A DNA stretch of 64,000 bases from a bacterium. Lineage in GTDB: Bacteria; Auribacterota; UBA3054. The stretch lies in NCBI GenBank assembly GCA_017557885.1, contig JAFYXV010000001.1, positions 35,291 to 99,290 on the forward strand, given 5' to 3'. Below, in pieces: positions 16,329 through 26,129 of the stretch. How positions within the stretch are numbered: position 1 is the stretch's first letter; each line of letters opens with the position of its first letter. Position numbers and translations under genes: made by a program. The notes under the pieces are model-generated. The model searched no databases. It had not been told where the DNA came from and worked only from the letters and a program-made list of their open reading frames with translations.

Positions 16329-17438
16329 ATGAGACAAATGATCAAGGATCTGAGAGAGGGGGATGTAGTAAACGATTTTTACGTCGTGCAGCAGTGCGAG
16401 AAGCGCGAGTCCAAGTTTAACAAGGTTTTTCTGACGCTTACGCTGGCGGACGCTTCCGGGAGCGTGGCGGCGGCCGTTTGGGACGACGCGGAGCGCCTCG
16501 CGAAGATCTTTGAACCGGGACATGTGGTCAAGGTCACGGGCAAGGTCGGCGTTTACGAAGGCAAGCCCCAGATAAAGGTCTCGGACGGCCGGGCGGCGAA
16601 GCCCGGGGATGATTTCAAAGAGAGCGACATGCGCCCTTCGACGCCCTACGACATCGAGAAGATGTGGATGGAGCTGGAAGGGTATCGCAAAAGCGTTCAG
16701 GATCCTTATGTCGGCAAGCTTCTGGCTTTCTTTTTCGAGGACCCGGAGTTTGCGAAGGAGTTCAAAGTCCACACCGCGGCCAAGGCCATGCACCACGCCT
16801 ACTGCGGCGGGCTTCTCGAGCACACCCTGGGGGTGACGCGCCTGGTCCTGTCCATGGCGGAGTGCTATCCCAAGATGTCCCGCGACCTTCTGGTGGCGGG
16901 CGCCATGCTGCACGACATCGGGAAGATCTTCGAGATGGGAGGCCTCCTGAGCACCGAATACACCACCCTGGGACGTCTTATCGGCCACATCTCCTACGCC
17001 AGCGAACTGGTTGGCAAAGCCTGCGACAAGATCGAGGGTTTTCCGTCCGAACTCAGGCTGCAGTTGCAGCATTTGATACTGAGCCACCACGGCAAGCTGG
17101 AATTCGGCTCTCCGGTGGTTCCCCAGACGCCGGAGGCCATGGCGCTTTTCCGCGCCGACGAGTTCGACGCGCATTTCTACATGGCTTTCCGGGCCATCTC
17201 CGAGGAGAAGGATCAGTCCGGAGATTTCACCTCTAGGGTGAAGGCTTTGGAAACGGCGCTGTTCAAAACGGAAAAGGCCAGGTTCGGCGAAGCATATTCC
17301 ATGGCTTTTCCCGGGGATTATATAGACAGATCCATCACCACGGTCAGCTTCGACAAGCCGGAACTTCCGGCTGAAGAGAAACCGGCTCCGGAAGTTCCCT
17401 CCGAGGAAACCGCCGCCAAGCAGGGCGACTTGTTTTAA
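16329..17438 (+). CDS. YhaM-like 3'-5' exoribonuclease: OB fold plus HD domain
   Basis: The 369-residue protein has an N-terminal OB nucleic-acid-binding domain (residues 10-95, including VFLTLTLADASGSVAAAVWD) and a metal-dependent HD phosphohydrolase domain (HHAYCGGLLEHTLGV, then GAMLHDIGKI with the HD pair, then LSHHGKLEFGSPV). This is the layout of YhaM/CbfA-type exonucleases that trim RNA or single-stranded DNA 3' ends. Its low-complexity C-terminal tail is rich in proline and glutamate (PEEKPAPEVPSEE). The stop overlaps the mnmA start by one base (TAATG), so the two are translationally coupled. Confidence 0.88.
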   Translation: MRQMIKDLREGDVVNDFYVVQQCEKRESKFNKVFLTLTLADASGSVAAAVWDDAERLAKIFEPGHVVKVTGKVGVYEGKPQIKVSDGRAAKPGDDFKESDMRPSTPYDIEKMWMELEGYRKSVQDPYVGKLLAFFFEDPEFAKEFKVHTAAKAMHHAYCGGLLEHTLGVTRLVLSMAECYPKMSRDLLVAGAMLHDIGKIFEMGGLLSTEYTTLGRLIGHISYASELVGKACDKIEGFPSELRLQLQHLILSHHGKLEFGSPVVPQTPEAMALFRADEFDAHFYMAFRAISEEKDQSGDFTSRVKALETALFKTEKARFGEAYSMAFPGDYIDRSITTVSFDKPELPAEEKPAPEVPSEETAAKQGDLF

Positions 17439-18463
17439 TGAGGATACTGGTCGCCATATCGGGAGGCGTTGACTCCGCGGTCTCCGCTTATTTATTGAAA
17501 AAGGCCGGGCATGAGGTCTTGACAGCGCACTTTTTGACCAGCGAGCGGGGATATGCGGCGGCGGAAGACGCCAAAAGAGTCGCAGCCGCCCTGGGCGTTG
17601 AGTGCGTTTTAAAAGACCTGAGGGAAAGATTTGAGGAAACGGTGGTGAAGCCTTTCATCAAGGAATACCTTCAGGCCAGGACGCCCAACCCCTGCGTCAA
17701 CTGCAATCCTAATTTCAAGTTTAGGGAGCTTCTCTCCCTGGCGGACGAATTGGAATGCGAAATGGCCGCCACCGGCCATTACGCCAGGATAGAGCGGGAC
17801 ATTACGGGCAGGGCGCATCTTTTGGCCGCGGCGAATTGGAAGAAGGACCAGTCTTATTTTTTGTCGCGCCTTAGTTATGACCAGATATCCAGGATCGTTT
17901 TTCCCCTGGGCGGCATGGAAAAGGAGGAAGTCAGGGAGATCGCCGCAAAGGCGGGGCTCCCGGTGGCCCGGAAAAGGGACAGCCAGGAGATCTGCTTCAT
18001 TCCCAACGACGACTACGAGGCTTTTTTGAAAGAGCGCGTTCCCGACAGTTTCAAGCCGGGCGTTATCTGCGACGTTTCCGGCCGGGAGGCGGGGACCCAC
18101 GTGGGGCTGCCCGCCTACACCATTGGGCAGCGGAAAAAAATTGGGGCCCACTGCGTGAGAAAGTACGTGGTCAGGATAGAAAAACAGGAAAACAGGGTGA
18201 TCATAGGCGAGAACGAGGACCTTTTGAAAAAGGAAGCGCTGCTGGAGGACGTGGCCTGGCTGCAGCCGCCCCCGGGGGAGGAGTTTAACGCGGAATGCAA
18301 GATCCGCTCCACCAGTTTGCCGAAGAAGTGCCGTGTCAAGATCTTGTCCAAGGAAAAGGTCCTTATAGAGTTTGCGGAGCCGGAGCGGGCGGTGACGCCG
18401 GGTCAGGCGGGAGTCGTTTATTGTTCCGGAGAAGTTTTGGGCGAGGGTACCATCGGCGGATAA
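17438..18463 (+). CDS. mnmA: tRNA-specific 2-thiouridylase MnmA
   Basis: MnmA adds sulfur to U34 of tRNA-Lys, -Glu and -Gln using ATP. The PP-loop SGGVDS is at residues 8-13, the nucleophile region RTPNPCVNCNPNFKF places the catalytic cysteine at C89, and the second catalytic cysteine is C186 in DSQEICFIPNDDY. ATGHYARI, KDQSYFLSRL and GLPAYTIGQRK are also diagnostic. At 341 residues it is near the usual length (about 360). The GMNFF-type segment after the P-loop found in some homologs is replaced by HFLTSERGYAA. Confidence 0.95.
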   Translation: MRILVAISGGVDSAVSAYLLKKAGHEVLTAHFLTSERGYAAAEDAKRVAAALGVECVLKDLRERFEETVVKPFIKEYLQARTPNPCVNCNPNFKFRELLSLADELECEMAATGHYARIERDITGRAHLLAAANWKKDQSYFLSRLSYDQISRIVFPLGGMEKEEVREIAAKAGLPVARKRDSQEICFIPNDDYEAFLKERVPDSFKPGVICDVSGREAGTHVGLPAYTIGQRKKIGAHCVRKYVVRIEKQENRVIIGENEDLLKKEALLEDVAWLQPPPGEEFNAECKIRSTSLPKKCRVKILSKEKVLIEFAEPERAVTPGQAGVVYCSGEVLGEGTIGG

Positions 18464-18467
18464 GTTA

Positions 18468-18476
18468 TGCTAAAAT
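18468..18476 (+). promoter_or_regulatory. Extended -10 promoter element for panB operon
   Basis: TGCTAAAAT, five bases past the mnmA stop and 44 bp before the panB ATG. No clear -35 hexamer. Confidence 0.55.
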
Positions 18477-18520
18477 AAATATTTCAGAAATTAAATTGAG
18501 AAATTTCACCTTTTTTCAAA

Positions 18521-19309
18521 ATGACTTCGCTTAGAAAACTTAATGAGAAATATCTGGCCGGGGAAAAGCTGGTGGCTTTGACCGGCTACGACGCTTTGAT
18601 GTCCTCCCTGCTGGCAGAGGCGGGAGTCGATTTCATATTGGTGGGCGACTCGCTTTCCAACGTGATCGCCGGATATCCCAACACGCTGCCCGTCAATATG
18701 GAGCAAATGCTCTGGCACACCCAGATGACCGTCAGGGGCGCCAAGGGGACGCCGGTGGTGGCCGACATGCCGTTTATGTCCTACGAGGTCTCCCGGGAGC
18801 AGGCCATGATCAACGCCGGCCGCTTCATCAAAGAAGGCGGGGCGGACGCGGTGAAACTGGAAGGCGGCAGCGCGGCCTATCCCGTAATAAAAGCCCTGAC
18901 GGAAGCCCACATCCCGGTCTGCGGGCACGTTGGCCTGCAGCCTCAGTCCGTTCTGACGCTGGGGGGTTATTCCGTGCAGGGAAAGACAAAAGAAACGGCT
19001 ACGAAGATCAAGGAGGACGCTCTGGCGGTCCAGGAAGCGGGCGCTTTCGCGGTGGTTTTGGAAATGATCCCGGCCGACTTGGCCGCGGAGATCACCTCCC
19101 TTCTGAAGATCCCCACCATCGGGATCGGCGCCGGGCCCCATTGTTCCGGGCAGATCCTGGTGACCCAGGACCTTCTGGGCATGACGGGAAGCAAAATGAA
19201 GATCGCAAAGCGCTACGCCGAATTGAGGAAAGAGGCCCTGGAGGCTCTTTCCAGTTATGTCTCCGATGTTAAAAAAGGCTTGACGCCATCCGAAGAAAAT
19301 TCCTTCTGA
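18521..19309 (+). CDS. panB: 3-methyl-2-oxobutanoate hydroxymethyltransferase
   Basis: PanB makes ketopantoate from alpha-ketoisovalerate and methylene-tetrahydrofolate, the first committed step to pantothenate and CoA. The 262-residue protein carries KLVALTGYDALMSSLLAEAGVD, ILVGDSLSNVIAGYPNTLPV (metal-binding Asp), KLEGG, PVCGHVGLQPQSV, EMIPADLA (catalytic Glu) and IGIGAGPHCSGQILV. It is full length. The window also holds coaX at 30110, but panC and panD are not seen. It is followed after one base by a TPR lipoprotein gene, an unrelated partner. Confidence 0.96.
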   Translation: MTSLRKLNEKYLAGEKLVALTGYDALMSSLLAEAGVDFILVGDSLSNVIAGYPNTLPVNMEQMLWHTQMTVRGAKGTPVVADMPFMSYEVSREQAMINAGRFIKEGGADAVKLEGGSAAYPVIKALTEAHIPVCGHVGLQPQSVLTLGGYSVQGKTKETATKIKEDALAVQEAGAFAVVLEMIPADLAAEITSLLKIPTIGIGAGPHCSGQILVTQDLLGMTGSKMKIAKRYAELRKEALEALSSYVSDVKKGLTPSEENSF

Positions 19310-19310
19310 C

Positions 19311-20978
19311 ATGAAAAAGTTTTTATCCATACTGTTTATCATCGCTTTCGCCCTGGGGCTTTTTCTTTTGAACGCCTGCCGGGACGAGGCCTCCGATTTG
19401 AAAAGCTCCCTTGACAGCGCCCAGCGCGCCATTAATTTGGGCGACTACGGCCGGGCGCAGCGCATTTATTACGAACTGAAGCAAAAATTCCCCGAAGAGC
19501 AGAAGATCAGGCTGGGCCTGGGCTATTGCTACCTGAAGCAGAACCACGACGAATACGCCGGCGGCGAATTTTCCAAAGTCCTCGCCCTCTCCCAGCAGAC
19601 CAACGGCTGGGCCTGGCTGGGCTTGGGAACGTACTACAAGCGCCTCAGGAAAAGCGAGGAGGCCAGGACTTGCTACGAGAACGCGGTCTTCTGCATGCCT
19701 GATTCCAAGGAGGCGCTCTGCGACCTGGGCAACCTTTATTTCCAAGCCGGCAACTATGAGAAGGCCGCGGAAAATTACGTCAAGGCTGTGAAAGCCGGCG
19801 ACACCCGGGGCGAACTTCTGGCGGTCATCGGCTCCTGCTATCAGAGGACGAAAAACTGGCGGGAAGCGGTCCGTTATCTGGAGAGGGCTTCCCAGGAGCT
19901 GCCGAAAAACAAGAAGCTGCCGCTGCAGCTGGCGTACATCTACCGCGAGAATTTCGACGACCCCGTGAAGGCGGCGGATTTCTTCAGGAAATACGCGGAA
20001 CTGGATCCCCAGGGGGCCAGGGCGCTTTACGCCACCTTCCGCATGCCGGAGAAGAACGTGGAGGAAGACGCTCAGAAGAAGGAGGAGGGCGCTCCGGCGG
20101 TGACCATCGTGGACAAGCCGGAGGATGATCCCAAGGAGCAGATGACGCCCCAGGAGAAGGCCAAGAGCGAGGCCGACACCTTCGAGCATGACGGCCGCCT
20201 GTGCCGTCTGGACGGCAAGTTCAAGGAAGCCATCAAGAATTACGAGAAAGCCCTGAAACTCGATCCCTCCAGGGGATACCTTTACGAGGAGCTGGGGGAC
20301 ATCTACGCCGGAGAATTCAAGGACGACGAGCTTCTGTCGGCTCTCAGGAACTACAAATCCTACGCCGACTGGTGCCGCAAGGACAGCCAGGCTTTCGCGG
20401 CCGCCAACCAGAAGGTGAAGGATATCCAGGCCCGCTACAACCAGGCGGAGACCAAGCTTCGCGAGATGAAGGAAAAGGAGGCCGAGGCGAAACTGCAGGC
20501 CCAGAAGGAAGAGGAAGAACGCAAAAAAGCGCTGGACAAGGACGTGGAAGACAAGATGGCGAAAGCCAAATCCTACGACCAGCTGATCACGGAAGGCAGC
20601 CGCCTGATCCAAAGGCAGGATTATGTTCAGGCCAGGGAGGTCTTCCAGAAGGCGCTGGCCATGAACGAGGATGACTGCAGGGCTTATTACAACCTAGGCC
20701 TGATCACCTTTGCGCAGGTCAGGGCCAGCCGGAAAAGCGGGGAGGACAACAAGGAAAAATTGGAAGAGGCTGTCCAGTATTTCACCAGCGCCATTGAAAA
20801 GAAGAAAAATTACGCCAGCAGCTACGCTCTGCGCGGCCTTAGCTATGAGTTCATGGGCCGGAACGACAAAGCCATGGCGGACTATATGGACTATCTCGAG
20901 ATGACGGAAGACAGCGACGACTCGAACTTCAAAAAGACGATCACCACTCGTTATGAGATTCTTGCCGGAGCCCGCTGA
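19311..20978 (+). CDS. TPR-repeat lipoprotein
   Basis: The 555-residue protein starts with a lipoprotein signal (lipobox LLNAC, Cys21). It has about five tetratricopeptide repeats in residues 30-240, a Lys/Glu-rich linker (around 245-285), another TPR (FKEAIKNYEKALKLDPSRGY), a long charged coiled coil (about 370-420, KEKEAEAKLQAQKEEEER), and a final TPR block. Such proteins scaffold envelope complexes; no enzymatic domain is visible. The last block (about residues 420-520) is nearly duplicated in the next gene, including almost identical DNA. ATG is one base after the panB stop. Confidence 0.85.
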   Translation: MKKFLSILFIIAFALGLFLLNACRDEASDLKSSLDSAQRAINLGDYGRAQRIYYELKQKFPEEQKIRLGLGYCYLKQNHDEYAGGEFSKVLALSQQTNGWAWLGLGTYYKRLRKSEEARTCYENAVFCMPDSKEALCDLGNLYFQAGNYEKAAENYVKAVKAGDTRGELLAVIGSCYQRTKNWREAVRYLERASQELPKNKKLPLQLAYIYRENFDDPVKAADFFRKYAELDPQGARALYATFRMPEKNVEEDAQKKEEGAPAVTIVDKPEDDPKEQMTPQEKAKSEADTFEHDGRLCRLDGKFKEAIKNYEKALKLDPSRGYLYEELGDIYAGEFKDDELLSALRNYKSYADWCRKDSQAFAAANQKVKDIQARYNQAETKLREMKEKEAEAKLQAQKEEEERKKALDKDVEDKMAKAKSYDQLITEGSRLIQRQDYVQAREVFQKALAMNEDDCRAYYNLGLITFAQVRASRKSGEDNKEKLEEAVQYFTSAIEKKKNYASSYALRGLSYEFMGRNDKAMADYMDYLEMTEDSDDSNFKKTITTRYEILAGAR

Positions 20979-20993
20979 CAAGATGGACGGGGA

Positions 20994-21533
20994 ATGATGA
21001 AAAAGAATTTTCTTAGCCTTGCGATCCTTATGCTTTTGGCTGTCATCGGCGCGTTCCTGGGACTGAAAAGAGCCGCGTCCCCGTCCGACACGCCCTCTGA
21101 CGAACGGATCGCGGAAGCCGAATCCTACGACCTGCTGATCCAGGAAGGCTCCCTCCTGATCCAAAGGGAGGATTATGCGCAGGCCAGGAAGGTCTTCCAG
21201 AAGGCGCTGGCCATGAACGAGGATGACTGCAGGGCTTATTACAATCTCGGCTTGATCATCTTCGCGCAGGTCAGGGCCGGCTTGAAAAACGGGGAGGACA
21301 ACAAGGAAAAATTGGAAGAGGCCGCCCGGTATTTCACCAGCGCCATCGAAAGGAAGAAAGATTACGCCAGCAGCTACGCCCTGCGCGGCCTCTGTCTGGA
21401 TTTTTTAGAACAGAAAGAAAAGGCCCTGGAGGATTATTCCAACTATCTTGAGCTGACGGACGACAACGACGAATCGACCTTCAAACAGCATATCCAAAAC
21501 AGAATTCAATCGCTTTACGGAGTTTCCAAATAA
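20994..21533 (+). CDS. Membrane-anchored TPR protein, partial copy of the preceding gene
   Basis: The 179-residue protein has an N-terminal membrane anchor (NFLSLAILMLLAVIGAFLGL), a short linker and then a TPR block closely matching the C-terminal block of the preceding lipoprotein, for example KALAMNEDDCRAYYNLGLI identical in both. There is no lipobox, so it would stay as a signal-anchor protein. The arrangement indicates a tandem partial duplication that acquired or kept its own N-terminal anchor. Start at 20994 or the adjacent ATG at 20997; GGGG precedes. Confidence 0.8.
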   Translation: MMKKNFLSLAILMLLAVIGAFLGLKRAASPSDTPSDERIAEAESYDLLIQEGSLLIQREDYAQARKVFQKALAMNEDDCRAYYNLGLIIFAQVRAGLKNGEDNKEKLEEAARYFTSAIERKKDYASSYALRGLCLDFLEQKEKALEDYSNYLELTDDNDESTFKQHIQNRIQSLYGVSK

Positions 21534-21545
21534 GGAGGAGCTGAA

Positions 21546-23279
21546 ATGCTAAAAATAAACCTGTTTGCCCTTATTCTCGCCGCGGCCCTGCTGAGCCTGA
21601 GCGCATGTAAAAAAGAGCTGCCGGAGACGGAAAAAGCCATGAACGCCGGCGATCTTCTTTTGACCAGCCAGCGCGATTACCAGGGCGCCCGCGAGCAGTA
21701 CGCCAAGGCCATCGCCATCGATCCCGGCTACGACAAAGCTTACCTTGCCATGGCCCAGGCCTACGAAGAGGAAGACGATTACAAGAACGCCGCCAAGTGG
21801 TACGGCAAGTTCGCGGAAGTGACCAAGTCGGAGGACATGCGCCGCCAGGCCCTTGGCTGGAAGCAGGACGCGGAGCACAACCAGGAGCTTTTCGCCAAAT
21901 CCCAGGTCCAGGTCGAAAAGGCCGCCACCAAGAACGTGGAGGACACCATCAGGGAAGAACGCGAGAAAGCCGTGGCCTCCGCCGTGGCGGAAGCCAACGA
22001 GAAAAACAGCAAGCTTCTGGATGAAAGCAAGAACGAGATCAAGAATCTGAAGCGCGAAGTGACGGAACTCAAGGACCAGGTCACGCTTTTGAACGAGCAG
22101 AAGGAAAGCCTTGAGAAACGCCTCACCGCCCTCAGGGACACCGACGACGTGGCCTCCCTTCTTAAGACTTTGGGCACCACGGAAGTGGGCCCCGAACTGG
22201 CCCAGCAGGTCGTCAAATTGAAAAACGACAACACCGGCTTGGCCACCAAGGTCAGGAGCCTGGACGAAGTGAACGCCCGATTGAGAGAGGAGATCTCCTC
22301 CCTCAAGGCCCGCTTGAAAAGCGGCGAAGCCGACAAGGCCCAGAAGGCTGAGCTTGAGACATTGAGGAAGAAATACGCTGAGCTGGCCACCGCCAAGGCC
22401 GCCACGGAAGCCCAGCTGCAGTCTCTGAGAGGCTCCACCGCCCAGGCTCTGGCGGAAGCCAAGAACTCCCAGGACAGCGCGGAAAAAGCCCAGGCTCTGG
22501 CCCTGGCTTTGGCTGACAAGAACGCGGAATACGCCGCGCTTGAAAAACAGCTTACCGTGAAGGACGCCAGGATCAGGGAACTGGAGACCCAGACTTCCAA
22601 TCTGACGCTGCCCGAGGGCGTGGCCGCCAAGGATATCTCCGAGGAGATCACCTCCCTTAGGAAGGACATCGCTTCTCTGCAAAAACAGAACAGCGCCAAG
22701 GACACCCAGATCGCTTATCTGAGGAACGAGCTGAATAAAGAGAACGGCGGCGTAACGCGCTCCGAAGCGGAAAGCATCCGCCGCCAGAACGCCGAGCTGC
22801 ACCAGCAGGTCCTGGCCGCCAACGAGGCCGTCAAGGACGAGAAGGCCCGCCGCGAGGAAGTCCAGAAACAGATGACGGCCCAGGCGGAAGCCTTGAGGAC
22901 CGTGCCGCCCGTTCCCGTGGACAGCCTGATGGAACCCAGCGGCAAGCAGCCCGAAACTACCGTCGCGTCGGCTTTCGACACTTCCGCTTCCACGGCTCCC
23001 AGGGACGATTTCCAGCCTTTGCCGGGCTCCGGCCAAAACGCGGGAACCCCGATCAAAACTTACCGCTCCGGCCCCATACAGACCGTTCCGCCCTCCCGTC
23101 CCGCCCCGCAAAAAAGACCGAAAGTCTATCAGGTCAAACGCGGCGACACGCTGTACGGCATAGCCCAGAAATTCTACGGCGACTCCAGCCAGTGGAGGAA
23201 GATCCTGCGCTACAACAAGGACGAACTCAGGAACGCCAACGCTTTGAAAGTTGGCCAGAGACTTTACATACCGGATTAA
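21546..23279 (+). CDS. TPR / coiled-coil / LysM lipoprotein
   Basis: The 577-residue protein has a lipoprotein signal (lipobox LSAC, Cys19), a short TPR region (REQYAKAIAIDPGYDKAYLAMA), a very long coiled coil (about residues 120-450, rich in Ala, Glu, Lys and Leu), a Pro/Ser/Thr-rich linker and a C-terminal LysM domain (YQVKRGDTLYGIAQKFYGDS ... KVGQRLYIPD). It would be lipid-anchored at one end and bind peptidoglycan at the other, spanning the periplasm. A strong GGAGGAG site precedes the ATG. It is the third TPR gene in a row and is followed by pgi. Confidence 0.88.
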   Translation: MLKINLFALILAAALLSLSACKKELPETEKAMNAGDLLLTSQRDYQGAREQYAKAIAIDPGYDKAYLAMAQAYEEEDDYKNAAKWYGKFAEVTKSEDMRRQALGWKQDAEHNQELFAKSQVQVEKAATKNVEDTIREEREKAVASAVAEANEKNSKLLDESKNEIKNLKREVTELKDQVTLLNEQKESLEKRLTALRDTDDVASLLKTLGTTEVGPELAQQVVKLKNDNTGLATKVRSLDEVNARLREEISSLKARLKSGEADKAQKAELETLRKKYAELATAKAATEAQLQSLRGSTAQALAEAKNSQDSAEKAQALALALADKNAEYAALEKQLTVKDARIRELETQTSNLTLPEGVAAKDISEEITSLRKDIASLQKQNSAKDTQIAYLRNELNKENGGVTRSEAESIRRQNAELHQQVLAANEAVKDEKARREEVQKQMTAQAEALRTVPPVPVDSLMEPSGKQPETTVASAFDTSASTAPRDDFQPLPGSGQNAGTPIKTYRSGPIQTVPPSRPAPQKRPKVYQVKRGDTLYGIAQKFYGDSSQWRKILRYNKDELRNANALKVGQRLYIPD

Positions 23280-23287
23280 TTATTTAA

Positions 23288-24910
<1,623 letters not shown>

Positions 24911-24932
24911 GCTTACCGCTTTTCGCGCAGCG

Positions 24933-25988
24933 TCAAGCGCTTTTGTGATCTCCGCGGTCGACCACGATCTCGTAGCCCGCACAGGCTACCCGGGCGGAAA
25001 GGCACTTGATGCATTCAGCTGATTCGCTGCCGGTGCAGATCTTGCCGTCGTAAAGCGCGTACTTGTCACGAACGCTTACAGGAGATAGGTTAGGCATCAC
25101 GACGTTCGCGCCGTGTCTCAAGCCTTTTTCACGGCCTTCAGGATCGATCGTGCCAAGGGCTGTCGTAGCCGGCAGAAGCACATCCGGCACCAGAAGGCGG
25201 ATGATGGAAAGAAGTTTCAATGTCAGATCAAGGCTGCCCTGCGGTTCGTTCTTAAAGATCGTGTCTTTATGAGGAATAAAAGGACCGATTCCGCACATGT
25301 CAGGTTTGAATTCCGAGATGAAGCGAAGGTCTGCGATCAAATTCTGCGTGGTCTGGAAAGGAGATCCGACCATCATGCCGCAGCCGACCTGAAAGCCGAT
25401 TTTGCGCAATAATTTGAGGCAGTTCATGCGGTTTTCAAAGGAGAGATCGGCTGGATGCAGCTTAGCGTAATGAAGGGGAGAGGCGGTTTCGTGACGGAGA
25501 AGATAGCGGTCGGCGCCGGCTTCAAAGTACGCGCGGTAACTTGCTTCGCTTTTTTCTCCAATGGAAAGCGTCACGGCGCAATCCGGATGCATTGTCTTTA
25601 TTCCGCGAATCAAAGAAATGATCTTGTCATCAGTATAGAAAGGATCCTCGCCGCCCTGAAGAACGAAAGTGCGGAAACCCAGTTCATATCCCTCGCGCAC
25701 GCAATCTAATATTCCTTCATCACTAAGGCGGTAGCGGTCGGCCTTCACATTCTTGCAGTTGATGCCGCAATAATAGCAGCTGTTCTTGCAATAGTTCGTG
25801 AATTCGATGAGTCCTCTGATATATACGGCTTTGCCGTAGATCTTTTCACGGACTTCGCGCGCACAGGCTCCAAGGTACGCAAGAGCCTCTTCGTCTTCCG
25901 CTGCCAGAAGAGCCTCAAGCTCAGCATCCGAAACGTCGCGCGTGGATTTGAGTTTGTCGATAATCGCTTTAATATCCATCAACTCCAT
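24933..25988 (-). CDS. hydE: [FeFe]-hydrogenase maturase HydE (radical SAM)
   Basis: HydE is a radical SAM enzyme that helps build the diiron subcluster of the [FeFe]-hydrogenase H-cluster. In this 351-residue protein the SAM cluster cysteines are C67, C71 and C74 (CKNSCYYC) after IRGLIEFTNY. LQGGEDPFYTDD, GADRYLLRHETASPLHY, SFENRMNCL, GFQVGCGMMVGSP, CGIGPFIPHKDT and LPATTALGTIDPEGRE follow closely the HydE family rather than the related PylB, BioB or MqnE. Neither hydF, hydG nor a hydrogenase is in the window. The start is uncertain: the ATG at 25988 overlaps an extended -10 element, so the ATG at 25979 may be the true, nearly leaderless start. Confidence 0.92.
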   Translation of the reverse strand: MELMDIKAIIDKLKSTRDVSDAELEALLAAEDEEALAYLGACAREVREKIYGKAVYIRGLIEFTNYCKNSCYYCGINCKNVKADRYRLSDEGILDCVREGYELGFRTFVLQGGEDPFYTDDKIISLIRGIKTMHPDCAVTLSIGEKSEASYRAYFEAGADRYLLRHETASPLHYAKLHPADLSFENRMNCLKLLRKIGFQVGCGMMVGSPFQTTQNLIADLRFISEFKPDMCGIGPFIPHKDTIFKNEPQGSLDLTLKLLSIIRLLVPDVLLPATTALGTIDPEGREKGLRHGANVVMPNLSPVSVRDKYALYDGKICTGSESAECIKCLSARVACAGYEIVVDRGDHKSA

Positions 25989-25995
25989 TTTAGCA
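25987..25995 (-). promoter_or_regulatory. Extended -10 promoter element at hydE start
   Basis: TGCTAAAAT read on the minus strand (25995 to 25987). The expected transcription start falls at about 25980, next to the second ATG of hydE (25979), which would leave almost no leader. Confidence 0.5.
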
Positions 25996-26013
25996 GAAAA
26001 CCCTTTTCGCTGC

Positions 26014-26112
26014 GCGAAAAAAAGAACGCACCCCCGCTCATGGACTACGCTTGCATTGCCTTGATTTGCGTCCTCTGTGAGGAATGCTTGGGGGTGCGTT
26101 CTTCTTTTTCGC
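26014..26112 (-). terminator. Long-armed hairpin after guaA
   Basis: Arms of 22-23 nt (26014-26035 and 26090-26112, core GAACGCACCCCC / GGGGGTGCGTTC) pair with a single offset and enclose a 54-nt loop containing a smaller TCCTC-TGT-GAGGA hairpin. On the minus strand a T-rich tract follows, so it can end guaA transcripts. The loop is far longer than in the other terminators here. Confidence 0.65.
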
Positions 26113-26129
26113 TCCGCTGGAGCGCTAGC

